Shown in pieces: positions 45,232 through 53,813 of a stretch of DNA of 64,000 nucleotides. The DNA comes from Bacteroidales bacterium. Its GTDB lineage: Bacteria > Bacteroidota > Bacteroidia > Bacteroidales > UBA932. The stretch spans positions 1 to 64,000 of the forward strand of contig JAHHQQ010000003.1 in NCBI GenBank assembly GCA_020026275.1, in the 5' to 3' direction. Position 1 is the stretch's first letter. Each line of letters begins with the position of its first letter. The translations under genes and the position numbers were made by a program. The notes beneath the pieces are model-generated. The model searched no databases and was not told where the DNA came from. It worked only from the letters and a program-made list of their open reading frames with translations.

Positions 45232-46725
45232 ATGAAAAAATTTCATTTATTTTCCCTTGCAGCATTATTGTTGCTTTTTACGGTATCTTGTTCCAAAGAA
45301 CCAAAATCGCCTAAAGTGGTGGCGCCTACCATCCAGGAAGTGACAGGTATTCAGACTACCTACGAGCTCGGTCTTCATGAATTTCTAGAAATCAATCCTG
45401 ATGTGGTCATTGACAATGATAATGTAGATGGTCTGTCCTACGAATGGATCATCAATTATAAAGTTGTCAGCAATGAAAAAAACCTCAAGTTCAAATGTGC
45501 TGAATTGGGTGATTTCACTGGGAATTTCAAAGTTGTCAGCGAAAAGGGAGCTCTCATCACCGATTTTAAATTTTCTGTGACATCCCCTTACGACACTGGC
45601 CTACTTCTTCTTTCCGAAACTCAGGAAGGTGCCATGTTGACGTTCAAACGTCTGGACATCATGGATACCCCTGCCAGTCCTTATGCTTTCAAGGACAACA
45701 ATCCAGGCATGGGGCTGGGCAAGAAGGCTCTTTGCATTACTTGGATGGGTTCTTACCTGACCAATCTTGGAAAAGCTACCAGCGAGTCTGACCTGGAGGT
45801 GCTCATCAGCACAGATGATCCGAAGAAAGTCTACACGGTTGATCCAAAGACTCTCAAGGTCAAGAATGAAGTTGTCGGCGATTTCACTGCCAATAACATC
45901 CTAATTGGTTATGGATTCCAGAACGGTATGTGTCAGAAAGCATATTTTGTTGGAAATGGCCGAGAAAAGGCTCTTTCTGCAAACAATGAGATTATCGAAA
46001 GTGATGTCACCGCAGAGTATCCAATCGCCGACTTGACCTGTTCTGTAATTACAGACAACACCGACATGCAGCGCATCTATTACAATACCGGCACCAAAAC
46101 TCTTCTTTATAATGGACTGACGGGTGTTGAAATGGGTGCAGGAAAGACGCAATTGGAAGCACCTAAATTCATGCATGAATTTGCAGGTATCTATCGCGAA
46201 CCATCAGCCAGCAACAGATACGAACCTGGAAAAGTCCTCTATGTTGACAAGAACTGCAAAGTTTATTTATTGACCCCGTGCGATTTTGTCCAGGATGAAA
46301 TGGTTGAAGCGGAGATTGATGGTGCAGGAAAGATACTTCCTGAGTCCGCCATCGGTGCAAATCCTGTAAAACCGATTCTCTATTATTCTAACGGCAGTGG
46401 CATTTATCGTCTCAATGTTGATGGAAAGCAATTTGACAGCACTCCCTATATCCAGTTGGATGGAAATTTTGCAGTCAAACAGATAATTTTCAACAACTAT
46501 GATCCGAATACCGTATATATCGCCGCTGAAAATTTGGATGAAAAGAGCCAGATGAAAGCCTCCCTGTTCATTTATGATATCAAAGACAACTCCAAAGCTG
46601 TCAAACTCTTTGAAGATCATCAAGTGGGAGGTGCTGTAAAACAACTCATCTTCAAAGGAAACGGCCGGGAATTCGAGCACGCGCCACAAGAGGCGAAACC
46701 GACATTTACAAAATTATTCCGTTAA
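45232..46725 (+). CDS. PKD-like family lipoprotein
   Basis: A 497-residue lipoprotein (TVSCSKEP) of the PKD-like family found beside DUF4843 proteins. The N-terminal 125 residues form an immunoglobulin-like domain (DGLSYEWIINYKVV, NFKVV). The remainder looks like irregular beta-propeller repeats (YDTGLLLLSETQEG, PKKVYTVDPKTLK, MQRIYYNTGTKTLLYN, PNTVYIAAENL). It likely sits on the cell surface with the SusCD complex and binds its substrate. No catalytic motif is visible. The ABC ATPase follows nine bases later. Confidence 0.75.
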   Translation: MKKFHLFSLAALLLLFTVSCSKEPKSPKVVAPTIQEVTGIQTTYELGLHEFLEINPDVVIDNDNVDGLSYEWIINYKVVSNEKNLKFKCAELGDFTGNFKVVSEKGALITDFKFSVTSPYDTGLLLLSETQEGAMLTFKRLDIMDTPASPYAFKDNNPGMGLGKKALCITWMGSYLTNLGKATSESDLEVLISTDDPKKVYTVDPKTLKVKNEVVGDFTANNILIGYGFQNGMCQKAYFVGNGREKALSANNEIIESDVTAEYPIADLTCSVITDNTDMQRIYYNTGTKTLLYNGLTGVEMGAGKTQLEAPKFMHEFAGIYREPSASNRYEPGKVLYVDKNCKVYLLTPCDFVQDEMVEAEIDGAGKILPESAIGANPVKPILYYSNGSGIYRLNVDGKQFDSTPYIQLDGNFAVKQIIFNNYDPNTVYIAAENLDEKSQMKASLFIYDIKDNSKAVKLFEDHQVGGAVKQLIFKGNGREFEHAPQEAKPTFTKLFR

Positions 46726-46734
46726 GATTCTTTT

Positions 46735-47622
46735 ATGCAAGACAATGTGATAGTGTGTCAAAATCTTACACACTGGTACGGAGATCGTCTGATCTATGAG
46801 AATTTGAGTTTCGAGGTTCCGCAAGGGCGGATCCTCGGACTTTTAGGAAAAAACGGTACCGGCAAGACAACCACCATCAATATTTTGAATGGTTATCTTG
46901 AACCAACTTCAGGTACTTGTTCCATATTTGGCGAAAACATCCGTAAAATTCGACCTGAAACCAGGCGCAAGATTGCACTTCTCATCGAGGGACACGTGCA
47001 ATATTCTTTCATGACGATCACCCAGATTGAGAAATTCTATTCCCAGTTCTATCCGGACTGGAACCGGGATGCCTATTATGGTCTCATGGAGAAACTAAAA
47101 GTGGCTCCCGACCAAAAAATTTCCAGAATGTCCTGCGGACAGCGTTCTCAAGTCGCATTGGGACTCATTTTGGCACAGAATGCAGAACTGCTGATCTTGG
47201 ATGACTTTTCAATGGGACTGGATCCGGGCTATCGCCGTCTGTTTGTGGAATACCTCAGGGAATATACACGGGCCGAAGAAAAGACCATATTCCTTACTTC
47301 GCATATTATTCAAGATATGGAAATGCTGATTGATGATTGTATCATCATGGATTATGGAAAAATTTTAGTCCAGAAGCCGGTCAACGAACTGATGGGACAT
47401 TTCAGGCGCTTTACTTTGCCGGTTCCAGTAGAAACGGAAGCGCTTTCCGCTTTGGGCTTCTGTCACCCTGAAAAAGTAGGTTCACGGACGGAATTCTATT
47501 CCTTTGAGGAGGAACAGAAAGTAGCTTCTCTCCTTGGAGGCAAAGGAATTTCTCCTGTAGAAATGAAAGTGGAAAAACTGAGTTTGGAAGATATCTTCAT
47601 TGGACTGACTGGAAAATATTAG
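46735..47622 (+). CDS. ABC transporter ATP-binding protein with non-standard motifs
   Basis: A 295-residue ABC ATPase on the inner membrane's cytoplasmic face. Walker A is GKNGTGKTT (38-46) and the switch His is H190 in LTSHII. The signature is MSCGQ (132-136) in place of LSGGQ, and Walker B is LLILDD, so the catalytic glutamate is Asp157. The 90 C-terminal residues are a small extra domain common in CcmA/YtrB-type exporters. It pairs with the permease five bases downstream and, being next to SusCD and lipoproteins, may serve the same substrate. A slow ATPase is possible given the Asp; this is inference. Confidence 0.87.
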   Translation: MQDNVIVCQNLTHWYGDRLIYENLSFEVPQGRILGLLGKNGTGKTTTINILNGYLEPTSGTCSIFGENIRKIRPETRRKIALLIEGHVQYSFMTITQIEKFYSQFYPDWNRDAYYGLMEKLKVAPDQKISRMSCGQRSQVALGLILAQNAELLILDDFSMGLDPGYRRLFVEYLREYTRAEEKTIFLTSHIIQDMEMLIDDCIIMDYGKILVQKPVNELMGHFRRFTLPVPVETEALSALGFCHPEKVGSRTEFYSFEEEQKVASLLGGKGISPVEMKVEKLSLEDIFIGLTGKY

Positions 47623-47626
47623 CATC

Positions 47627-48298
47627 ATGAACAAAGCAATTTATTACAAAGAGTGGATCAAGGTCCAACTTTATGTCTGGGTGGCAGCTCTGGCCTGGAT
47701 TGGCTTCACTGCCTTTGTCCTGCTGGGAATCCGTCACGACATTACATATACAGGAGCAGAATTTCTCTGGTTGTCCATCATGGATTACAACCAGATTTTG
47801 ATTGCGGCACTCCGACCTCTTCCTGTTATACTGGCTTTCGGACTGGCTCTGGTCCAATTCGTTCCAGAAATGCACGAGAAACGTTTGAAACTAACTCTCC
47901 ATCTGCCTGTTGGTCAGAACAAAATTATTTTGCAGATGCTTTCTTCCGGTCTTCTGCTGTTGGCTGTCTTTTTCCTCGTCCAAATAGGAAGTGTCTGGCT
48001 CTATCTTCGAAATATTCTGGCCAATGAACTGGTCCAGCTCATAATCGGGACGGCTTTACCTTGGTATATGGCAGGAGCAATGGTCTATCTGATGACTGCA
48101 TGGATTGTTATCGAACCGACCTGGAGCAGAAGAATTTTCAACGCTCTTTTGGCAGTGGGGATTCTCCATTTGCTCTTTTACTCGAAAATTCCTTGTGCCT
48201 ATGCTCCCATGACCTGGTGGATTGCCATTTGGCTCGTCGCCATGTTGGCTCTTCCACTCTATTCCGCAGACCGCTTCAAGCGGGGTTGCCAAGATTAA
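47627..48298 (+). CDS. ABC transporter permease
   Basis: A 223-residue protein with about six membrane spans and no soluble domain (VWVAALAWIGFTAFVLLG, LPVILAFGLALVQFVPE, LLLAVFFLVQIGSVWLYL and others). EMHEKRLKLTLHLPVG resembles the coupling loop of ABC-2 type permeases. It lies between the ATPase and the DUF4857-type gene with tight spacing, so the three are probably one complex. Direction of transport is unknown. Confidence 0.8.
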   Translation: MNKAIYYKEWIKVQLYVWVAALAWIGFTAFVLLGIRHDITYTGAEFLWLSIMDYNQILIAALRPLPVILAFGLALVQFVPEMHEKRLKLTLHLPVGQNKIILQMLSSGLLLLAVFFLVQIGSVWLYLRNILANELVQLIIGTALPWYMAGAMVYLMTAWIVIEPTWSRRIFNALLAVGILHLLFYSKIPCAYAPMTWWIAIWLVAMLALPLYSADRFKRGCQD

Positions 48299-48315
48299 CC
48301 TGAAAGATCGTGGAC

Positions 48316-49548
48316 ATGAACAAAATCATAAAATTATTTATCATCCTGACAGCGGCTCTGCTGCTTGCATGGTTGCTGCCGTTGTCTTATCAATTCATTT
48401 TTTCCAAACCATTTGAATCACCCCTGACGCTCTATAGTCCAGTCAAACATGATTTTCTCCGTTTTGAATTCCAGAAAGAAGACATTGGAGGATATGATAT
48501 GGACGGGAATTCCTATACTATGGCTGAATTTGACAGTCTGATGCCGACTGTCAATTATTTCCAGTTGAACCGAGACGGCCGTCTTCCAAAAGAGGTGGAC
48601 GGTGTTCCCTTCAATTTGAAAAAAGTAGAACATAGCAATTTCGCATTCCGATCCTTCCCGAGAAACTATAATTATGCACGGGCGGCTCTATATCAGTTGG
48701 TTGACGGGGCTACAATCAAAGACGGTCTGAGAGTACCGGACCATGTTTTCCGTATGACCGGCAAAGGGCTGGAATTCATATTGATGGAAAATAATGCAAT
48801 CGATAAAGAACTGAGCGAAAGATTCACTTCTGCGCTTCTCGGCCAAGGCTTTGTTTTTCCTGCCAAGTACCTTGACTATGACGACAATATGGAAAAGAAA
48901 TATGACAACGGCTTCCTGATGATTGACCAGAAAGGTGGTCTGTTCCAGCTCAAGAGAGTGGGAGAACAGCCTGTCTGCCGCCACATTGCTCTTCCTGACT
49001 CCATCCATCTGACCCATACTTTCGTCACCGAGTACAAGGACAGGAAGCTTTTGGGATTCCTCCGGGATGAAGAAGGTGGATTCTACGCGCTAGAGACCAA
49101 TCTGTCCCTGCACAAGTTGCCAATTCCTGCCTTTGACCCGGAAAAGGACCAGATGATTATCAGTGGGGATATGTTATATTGGAATGTCATTCGAGAAACG
49201 AGCAAGTATGAGTTTATAGCAGCAATTGATGCAAATGATTACCATCTTGTCAAAACAATGGAATCCCACTTTCCCACTTTCGGATGGGAAAAGACACGTG
49301 ACTGGATTTTCCCCTTCCGTATGGATTTCACTTCCGGTACGGACCGATTCATGAAACCTCGACTTAGTGGATTTTCCTGGGAAGCCATTCTACTCAATTC
49401 CCTGCTTGCCATGGGTTGGTTCTTCTTGCAGAAACGCCTCAGAAGACACTCCCGACATTCCGGCTCGTCCGGACTGCTGGAATCTGCTGGAATACTGGTA
49501 GCTGGCTGGTTCCTCTTCATCCCGCTGTTATTGACAATACATAAATGA
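48316..49548 (+). CDS. DUF4857-type membrane protein
   Basis: A 410-residue protein with an N-terminal helix (about 6-26), a large periplasmic part (about 27-355) and two C-terminal helices (EAILLNSLLAMGWFFLQ and AGILVAGWFLFIPLLLTI) separated by a basic RLRRHSRHS loop. The periplasmic part has beta-strand patterns of a propeller-like sort (GGLFQLKRVG, EGGFYALETNL). I recall this domain beside ABC genes in Bacteroidales; function unknown. ATG at 48316 is preferred to a GTG two codons upstream. It is the last gene of the operon; a terminator follows at 49648. Confidence 0.72.
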   Translation: MNKIIKLFIILTAALLLAWLLPLSYQFIFSKPFESPLTLYSPVKHDFLRFEFQKEDIGGYDMDGNSYTMAEFDSLMPTVNYFQLNRDGRLPKEVDGVPFNLKKVEHSNFAFRSFPRNYNYARAALYQLVDGATIKDGLRVPDHVFRMTGKGLEFILMENNAIDKELSERFTSALLGQGFVFPAKYLDYDDNMEKKYDNGFLMIDQKGGLFQLKRVGEQPVCRHIALPDSIHLTHTFVTEYKDRKLLGFLRDEEGGFYALETNLSLHKLPIPAFDPEKDQMIISGDMLYWNVIRETSKYEFIAAIDANDYHLVKTMESHFPTFGWEKTRDWIFPFRMDFTSGTDRFMKPRLSGFSWEAILLNSLLAMGWFFLQKRLRRHSRHSGSSGLLESAGILVAGWFLFIPLLLTIHK

Positions 49549-49647
49549 CAGCAACTCCATAATTCAATCAAGTCGGGCATCATGATCTTCCAGACAAATG
49601 GGAAAAAGTGATTTTTTCGAAATTGAATATTTAAAATCATATCAATC

Positions 49648-49680
49648 AGCGTCTATAACATTTAAGTTACAGACGCTTTT
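49648..49680 (+). terminator. Terminator of the susC-DUF4857 operon
   Basis: AGCGTCTATAAC (49648-49659) pairs with GTTACAGACGCT (49666-49677) with one mismatch, followed by TTT. It lies 100 bp after the last gene and just past the end of the opposing lrgB remnant. The stretch 49549-49647 shows nothing else. Confidence 0.75.
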
Positions 49681-49683
49681 CTT

Positions 49684-50372
49684 TCAGACAGCACCTAAAA
49701 GGTGCAAGATGGACAGAGTGAACAAGGCAGTGAAGATTCCATTGATGACAAGTCCCAGGCTGGCATAAGCGACATAGCGGTTGCTGATTTCCATCGCCCT
49801 GGCAGTACCGACTGTACCCATGGATAAACCTTGTGCGATTGGATTCTTCACTTTTGTCATGTTCAGGATGGAGAAACCGAAGATGGCTCCGAACAGACCG
49901 ACACAGATGACGACGGCTGCAGTCAATGCCGGAATCCCCCCTACTGCTTCAGAGACTTCCATTGCAATTGGAGTTGTCACTGATTTCGGTGCCAGAGACC
50001 AAATGATTTCATTGCTGGCTCCCAGTGACTTTGAAATCAATGTAACAGTCACTACACCCACCAGCAAAACAGCCCGCAAACTGCGAAACTACGATGGGAA
50101 GCACTTGTTTCTTTATGACACTCAACTGCTTGTACAGGGGAACTCCCAATGCTACGATGGAAGATTTCAGCCAAAAATCAATCATATCTCCTGATTTACG
50201 GTAGATTTCAAATTCAATGCCTGTCAGTTTAAGGAAGGAAATCAAAAAAAAAGATGGTGACCAGAATAGGATTCAAAATAGTCCATCTGGTTTTGTCCTG
50301 CAATCTTCTTGCTATATGGAATACCTCAAAGGTCAGTGCGATCAGGAAGAAATTGTTTTCTATGAAATCCAT
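49684..50372 (-). pseudogene. lrgB: lrgB remnant with two frameshifts
   Basis: LrgB-type proteins are inner-membrane partners of LrgA/CidA in murein hydrolase control or pyruvate transport. Three frames make up one LrgB: MDFIENNFFLIALTF from 50372, then ISFLKLTGIEFEIYRKSGD ending VSQFAGCF, then VGVVTVTLISKSLGAS through LAPKSVTTPIAMEVSEAVGG to the stop at 49684. The first shift is at a run of nine T on the minus strand (50244-50252); eight would restore frame. The second lies near 50065-50080. The signature SLAPKSVTTPIA is intact. With lrgA also broken, this is decay and not a single sequencing error. Confidence 0.85.
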
Positions 50373-50628
50373 TTTTTCTTGCAATTTGATAAACCCAACC
50401 TGTTACGATGAAAACGACAACAGTACTGATGACTGTAGTGATGAGAATGGGCTAAAATTCTGCTTTGATGATGTCAAAATAGAGCATGAGACCGATTCCT
50501 GCCTCCAAGAGCAATGCAAGCACAAGCATACCGATGATACTGGATGGAAGGTGGATTCCTGTGAGATATACTACAAGTTCTCCTACAGCCAGGCATCCGA
50601 AAAGAATTACTAACTGTCTGATCATCAT
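50326..50628 (-). pseudogene. lrgA: lrgA remnant with an internal deletion and a premature stop
   Basis: The start at 50628 reads IRQLVILFGCLAVGELV then LTGIHLPSSIIGMLVLALLL, clearly LrgA/CidA. It then jumps to EAGIGLMLYFDIIKAEF, missing roughly 20 residues that family members have between these parts. A TAG at 50452-50454 replaces the usual Leu codon (EFLPI), yet the frame beyond it still reads PILITTVISTVVVFIVTGW. The broken gene overlaps lrgB by 47 bp. A CATCTTTG -7-like box persists at 50659-50666. Confidence 0.82.
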
Positions 50629-50720
50629 TTACTACTGACCTTGATTTCTAACTGGGCGCAAAGATGGAAACTTTATATAACTTCTTCGCATTCCGCACTC
50701 TGGAATTTTCAGAAACAGGA

Positions 50721-50747
50721 GAAAAAAGGACCGGAAATCCGGTCCTT
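50721..50747 (-). terminator. Terminator of cstA
   Basis: AAGGACCGGA (50726-50735) and TCCGGTCCTT (50738-50747) form a tight stem, followed on the minus strand by six T. It lies about 50 bp past the cstA stop. Confidence 0.85.
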
Positions 50748-50795
50748 CTATTCTTTATGCGGAGACAGCATTTTCCTGCAAGAGTTCCCGGAAAA

Positions 50796-52277
50796 TCAGA
50801 TTTTCTCCGTTGGGACGGTATCAGTCTTCCTTCCTTTCATGATGGCGAAGACAAAAGCGGCAATGGCGGCAAGAATGCCGATGATATAGCCGACGGTGGT
50901 GTTCAGATGCAAGCCACCATTGATGACCGGAGCCACCACAAAGTAGCTGACACAGATGAAGGTCAGGATGGTTGCCGGAATGGAGCACATCCAATGCTTT
51001 TTCCCGTTTCGGATCAGATAGGCTGTTGCGGTCCACAGAACCAGGCACGCCAAGGTCTGGTTGCCGATTCCGAAATATTTCCAGATGGTGGAAAAATCCA
51101 TCTTGCAGCAGAAGAAGGCGATGACGAAGATAGGCAGACAGAGGAGAAGTCGCTGGCCGATTGGTTTTTGGTCTTTCTTGAAGAAATCAGCGACAGTGAG
51201 CCGGAGACTTCTGAAAGCAGTGTCTCCTGAAGTGATCGGACAGATCACGACTCCGATGACAGCGATGATACCACCGAGTTTTCCAAGCCAGCTGTTGCAG
51301 ATCAGATTGACCGCAATGGCCGGGGTGACTTTGGTGAGGGTACCGTTGATCAGGATTCCGTCTGTAGCGGCCTTGTTGAGCCCTTCCGGACCTCCGAAAT
51401 AAGTGATGGCGGCAGTGGCCCAGATCATAGCGACGATGCCCTCAGCAATCATGGAACCGTAAAAGATGGAACGTCCATGTTTTTCAGATTTGAGACACCT
51501 GGACATCAGCGGAGATTGGGTGGAATGGAAACCGGAGATAGCGCCGCAGGAAATCACGATGAACAACATTGGAATGAGAAGATTGTTCTCCGGATCGGCA
51601 TGGAAATTCTTCAGACTGTCCAGAGTCAGTTCCTGCATGACCAGTGTGCCGTTGAGATGACCTGCAATCATCGCTCCTCCCACACCGACGGCCATGAAGA
51701 GAAGGATGCCTCCCAAGATGGGATAGATGTTGCCGATAATTTTGTCAATCGGCAGCATGGTGGCGAGGATATAGTAGCCGAAGATGACGTAGAGCCAGAT
51801 TTCTTTGCTGATGCCGGTCATGGAGGCAATCAGGTCGGCCGGGCCGGTCACGAAGGAGACTCCTACGGACAGCAGAACGAAGGCCACGACAAAGTTCATG
51901 ACGCCTTTCATGCCTTTTCCCATATATCTTCCCGCAATATCTGGCATATTTGAGCCGCCATTGCGGACAGACATCATGCCGGAGAAATAGTCGTGTACGC
52001 CTCCCATGAGGATACAGCCGATGACGATCCAGAGATAGGCGGCCGGGCCGTAGGCGGCACCCAAAATGGCACCGAAGACAGGTCCGAGGCCGGCGATATT
52101 GAGAAATTGGATGATGAATACTTTCCAGGTAGGCATTGGGGTGAAATCTACTCCATCTTTCTTGGAAATGGCTGGAGTGACCCTCTCGGGGTCGGAGCCG
52201 AAGAACTTGTCCACGACTTTTCCATAAACGAAATATCCTGCAATCAACAGCAGGATACAGATGATGAATGTAATCAT
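50796..52277 (-). CDS. cstA: CstA-family carbon starvation protein (pyruvate/peptide transporter)
   Basis: A 493-residue inner-membrane transporter with many spans. CstA motifs are clear: FIIQFLNIAGLGPVFGAILGAAYGPAA, MGGVHDYFSGMMSVRNGG, ISGFHSTQSPLMSRC and ITSGDTAFRSLRL. E. coli CstA and BtsT import pyruvate; peptide uptake is also reported. At about 490 residues it is the shorter CstA form common in anaerobes. It has its own promoter (52335-52365) just after trpB. The decayed lrgAB lies downstream; LrgAB has also been tied to pyruvate, so loss of one and keeping of the other may be connected. Confidence 0.92.
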   Translation of the reverse strand: MITFIICILLLIAGYFVYGKVVDKFFGSDPERVTPAISKKDGVDFTPMPTWKVFIIQFLNIAGLGPVFGAILGAAYGPAAYLWIVIGCILMGGVHDYFSGMMSVRNGGSNMPDIAGRYMGKGMKGVMNFVVAFVLLSVGVSFVTGPADLIASMTGISKEIWLYVIFGYYILATMLPIDKIIGNIYPILGGILLFMAVGVGGAMIAGHLNGTLVMQELTLDSLKNFHADPENNLLIPMLFIVISCGAISGFHSTQSPLMSRCLKSEKHGRSIFYGSMIAEGIVAMIWATAAITYFGGPEGLNKAATDGILINGTLTKVTPAIAVNLICNSWLGKLGGIIAVIGVVICPITSGDTAFRSLRLTVADFFKKDQKPIGQRLLLCLPIFVIAFFCCKMDFSTIWKYFGIGNQTLACLVLWTATAYLIRNGKKHWMCSIPATILTFICVSYFVVAPVINGGLHLNTTVGYIIGILAAIAAFVFAIMKGRKTDTVPTEKI

Positions 52278-52334
52278 GTTGCTTTAGTTCAGAACTTGAA
52301 AGAAACGCTCCTTCAGGTCATTATAATAATGTGT

Positions 52335-52365
52335 TAAAGATACGCCAATTATCTCTAACAGGCAA
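52335..52365 (-). promoter_or_regulatory. Promoter of cstA
   Basis: On the minus strand TTG (52363-52365), 20 bp, TATCTTTA (52335-52342), one base off TAnnTTTG. It lies 58 bp upstream of cstA and at the trpB stop. Confidence 0.55.
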
Positions 52366-52368
52366 TTT

Positions 52369-53568
52369 TTAAAAGGACTTATCCGAGAAGAGACAAGAAA
52401 TATAGTTCGGAAGGTCCTTGTCCCCTCTTCCAGATACGGTGACGACAACCACATCCTCCTGACGGAAGTTCATCTTCTTCAGAACGGCAATCGCATGGGA
52501 AGACTCCAGCGCCGGGATTATTCCTTCGAGCTGGGACAGTTCAAAAGCGGCTTCCAGCGCCTCTTCGTCCTCTACCGGAATGACCGTCGCCCTGCCTTTG
52601 GTCGCCAGATTGGCAAACATGGGACCGATGCCTGGATAGTCCAGTCCTGCGGAAATGGAATAGGCCTCTTTCACCTGGCCCTGCTCGTCTTTGAGCACCA
52701 GGGTCTTGAACCCGTGCAGCAGTCCCGGACGGCCAATGGAGAGTGTGGCGGCGTTTTCTCCGCTGGCAATTCCCTTCCCGCCTGCTTCTGCCAGTACAAG
52801 ATGCACTTTTTCATCGTCCAGATAGTGATAGAAGGTACCGGAAGCGTTGCTGCCGCCTCCGATGCAGGCAATCAGGTAATCCGGGAAAATCCGGCCTTCG
52901 CGCTGGAAGAGCTGCTTCTGGATCTCTTCACTGATGACAGACTGGAGACGGGCGACCAGGTCAGGATAAGGATGTGGCCCTACGGCAGAACCCATCAGGT
53001 AATAGGTCTGGTCTGGAGAAGAAACCCATTCTGCCAGCGCCTCATTGACTGCATCATTCAAGGTGCCGGTTCCGGATGTGACCGGATGGACGGTTGCCCC
53101 CAGCATTTTGATGCGCTGGACATTGCTGTTCTGACGCTCGATATCGGTCTGTCCCATGTAGACGGTACAAGGCATGTCCATGAGGGCGCAGACCGTGGCG
53201 GCGGCAACCCCGTGCTGACCGGCACCGGTCTCCGCGATGATACGGGTCTTGCCCATCTTGCGGGCCAGGAGCACCTGTCCGATGGCATTGTTGATCTTGT
53301 GGGCTCCTGTATGGTTCAGGTCTTCCCGTTTGAGATAGACTTTGCAATGATATTGTTCACTCAACCTTCTGGCAAAATACAATGGAGTCGGCCTGCCGAC
53401 AAATTCTTGCAGATATTGACGGTACTCCAGCTGGAACTCTTCGCTGCCGATGATATCCGCATAGCTGTTCTTCAATTCTTCAATGCGCCCCGCCAGTTCC
53501 TTTGGAACGAAAGCGCCGCCAAATTCTCCATAATACCCATTCTCGTCGATGTTGAAAGTTGTTTTCAT
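52369..53568 (-). CDS. trpB: Tryptophan synthase beta subunit
   Basis: A 399-residue PLP enzyme that joins indole and serine to make tryptophan. The PLP lysine is K91 in NHTGAHKINN, and the phosphate-binding GGGSNASG and the C-terminal GRGDKD are present; it is the TrpB1 type. The ATG at 53568 has a rare, strong AGGAGA Shine-Dalgarno six bases upstream. A longer frame to 53616 would begin within the leader. A trp leader peptide and attenuator precede it. No other trp gene is in the window: cstA follows with its own promoter, so trpB is alone. It may use imported indole, or its partner trpA lies elsewhere. Confidence 0.96.
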   Translation of the reverse strand: MKTTFNIDENGYYGEFGGAFVPKELAGRIEELKNSYADIIGSEEFQLEYRQYLQEFVGRPTPLYFARRLSEQYHCKVYLKREDLNHTGAHKINNAIGQVLLARKMGKTRIIAETGAGQHGVAAATVCALMDMPCTVYMGQTDIERQNSNVQRIKMLGATVHPVTSGTGTLNDAVNEALAEWVSSPDQTYYLMGSAVGPHPYPDLVARLQSVISEEIQKQLFQREGRIFPDYLIACIGGGSNASGTFYHYLDDEKVHLVLAEAGGKGIASGENAATLSIGRPGLLHGFKTLVLKDEQGQVKEAYSISAGLDYPGIGPMFANLATKGRATVIPVEDEEALEAAFELSQLEGIIPALESSHAIAVLKKMNFRQEDVVVVTVSGRGDKDLPNYISCLFSDKSF

Positions 53569-53574
53569 AATGTT

Positions 53575-53580
53575 TCTCCT
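53575..53580 (-). promoter_or_regulatory. Strong Shine-Dalgarno sequence of trpB
   Basis: AGGAGA on the minus strand, six bases before the ATG. Most genes here have no such site, so trpB translation may be unusually efficient or tuned separately. A GTGTCCG/CGGACAC hairpin (53599-53614) lies just upstream. Confidence 0.6.
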
Positions 53581-53613
53581 TATTCTGTTTGGGTTCCCGT
53601 GTCCGACCGGACA

Positions 53614-53647
53614 CAAAAAAAGACCTGCCGTAAGAACGGAAGGCCTT
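53614..53647 (-). terminator. Attenuator terminator of the trpB leader
   Basis: Minus strand AAGGCCTTCCGT (53636-53647) pairs with ACGGCAGGTCTT (53620-53631), with one mismatch, followed by a T-run. It lies 46 bases upstream of trpB and downstream of the leader peptide. Two upstream segments can compete: AGACCTG (53687-53693) is complementary to CAGGTCT of the 3' arm, and CGTAAGA at the leader stop to TCTTACG in the loop. This is a transcription attenuator of the Bacteroid-trp type. Confidence 0.85.
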
Positions 53648-53700
53648 CATATCTTGTTATTATGTTTGTTTGCTGATATTTCTGCACAGGTCTGCACCTC

Positions 53701-53760
53701 TTACGATTTTTTGAATTGCAAGAGTCGCCACCAACCATTATTTAAGGTGAAATTGAACAT
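53701..53760 (-). CDS. trp leader peptide with tandem Trp codons
   Basis: The 19-residue peptide MFNFTLNNGWWRLLQFKKS is encoded from ATG 53760 to the TAA at 53701-53703. Trp codons 10 and 11 (53728-53733) are adjacent. The frame begins about 15 bases after the expected transcription start and ends before the attenuator hairpin. A ribosome stalling at WW when charged tRNA-Trp is scarce would favour the competing fold and let transcription reach trpB. The arrangement matches the Bacteroid-trp RNA motif described for this phylum. Confidence 0.87.
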   Translation of the reverse strand: MFNFTLNNGWWRLLQFKKS

Positions 53761-53781
53761 ATCCTGTGGTTTCATTGAGAA

Positions 53782-53811
53782 CAAATGTAATCATATTCCG
53801 GAAAAGAACAA
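53782..53811 (-). promoter_or_regulatory. Promoter of the trp leader-trpB transcript
   Basis: On the minus strand TTG (53809-53811), 19 bp, TACATTTG (53782-53789), a full match to the -33/-7 consensus. It sits directly after the stop of the outer-membrane protein gene (53814). Confidence 0.72.
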
Positions 53812-53813
53812 TA

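Noticed and set aside
50244..50252. Phase variation of lrgB by slippage in the nine-base tract
   Set aside because: Changing the tract would not restore the gene, since a second frameshift and the lrgA lesions remain.
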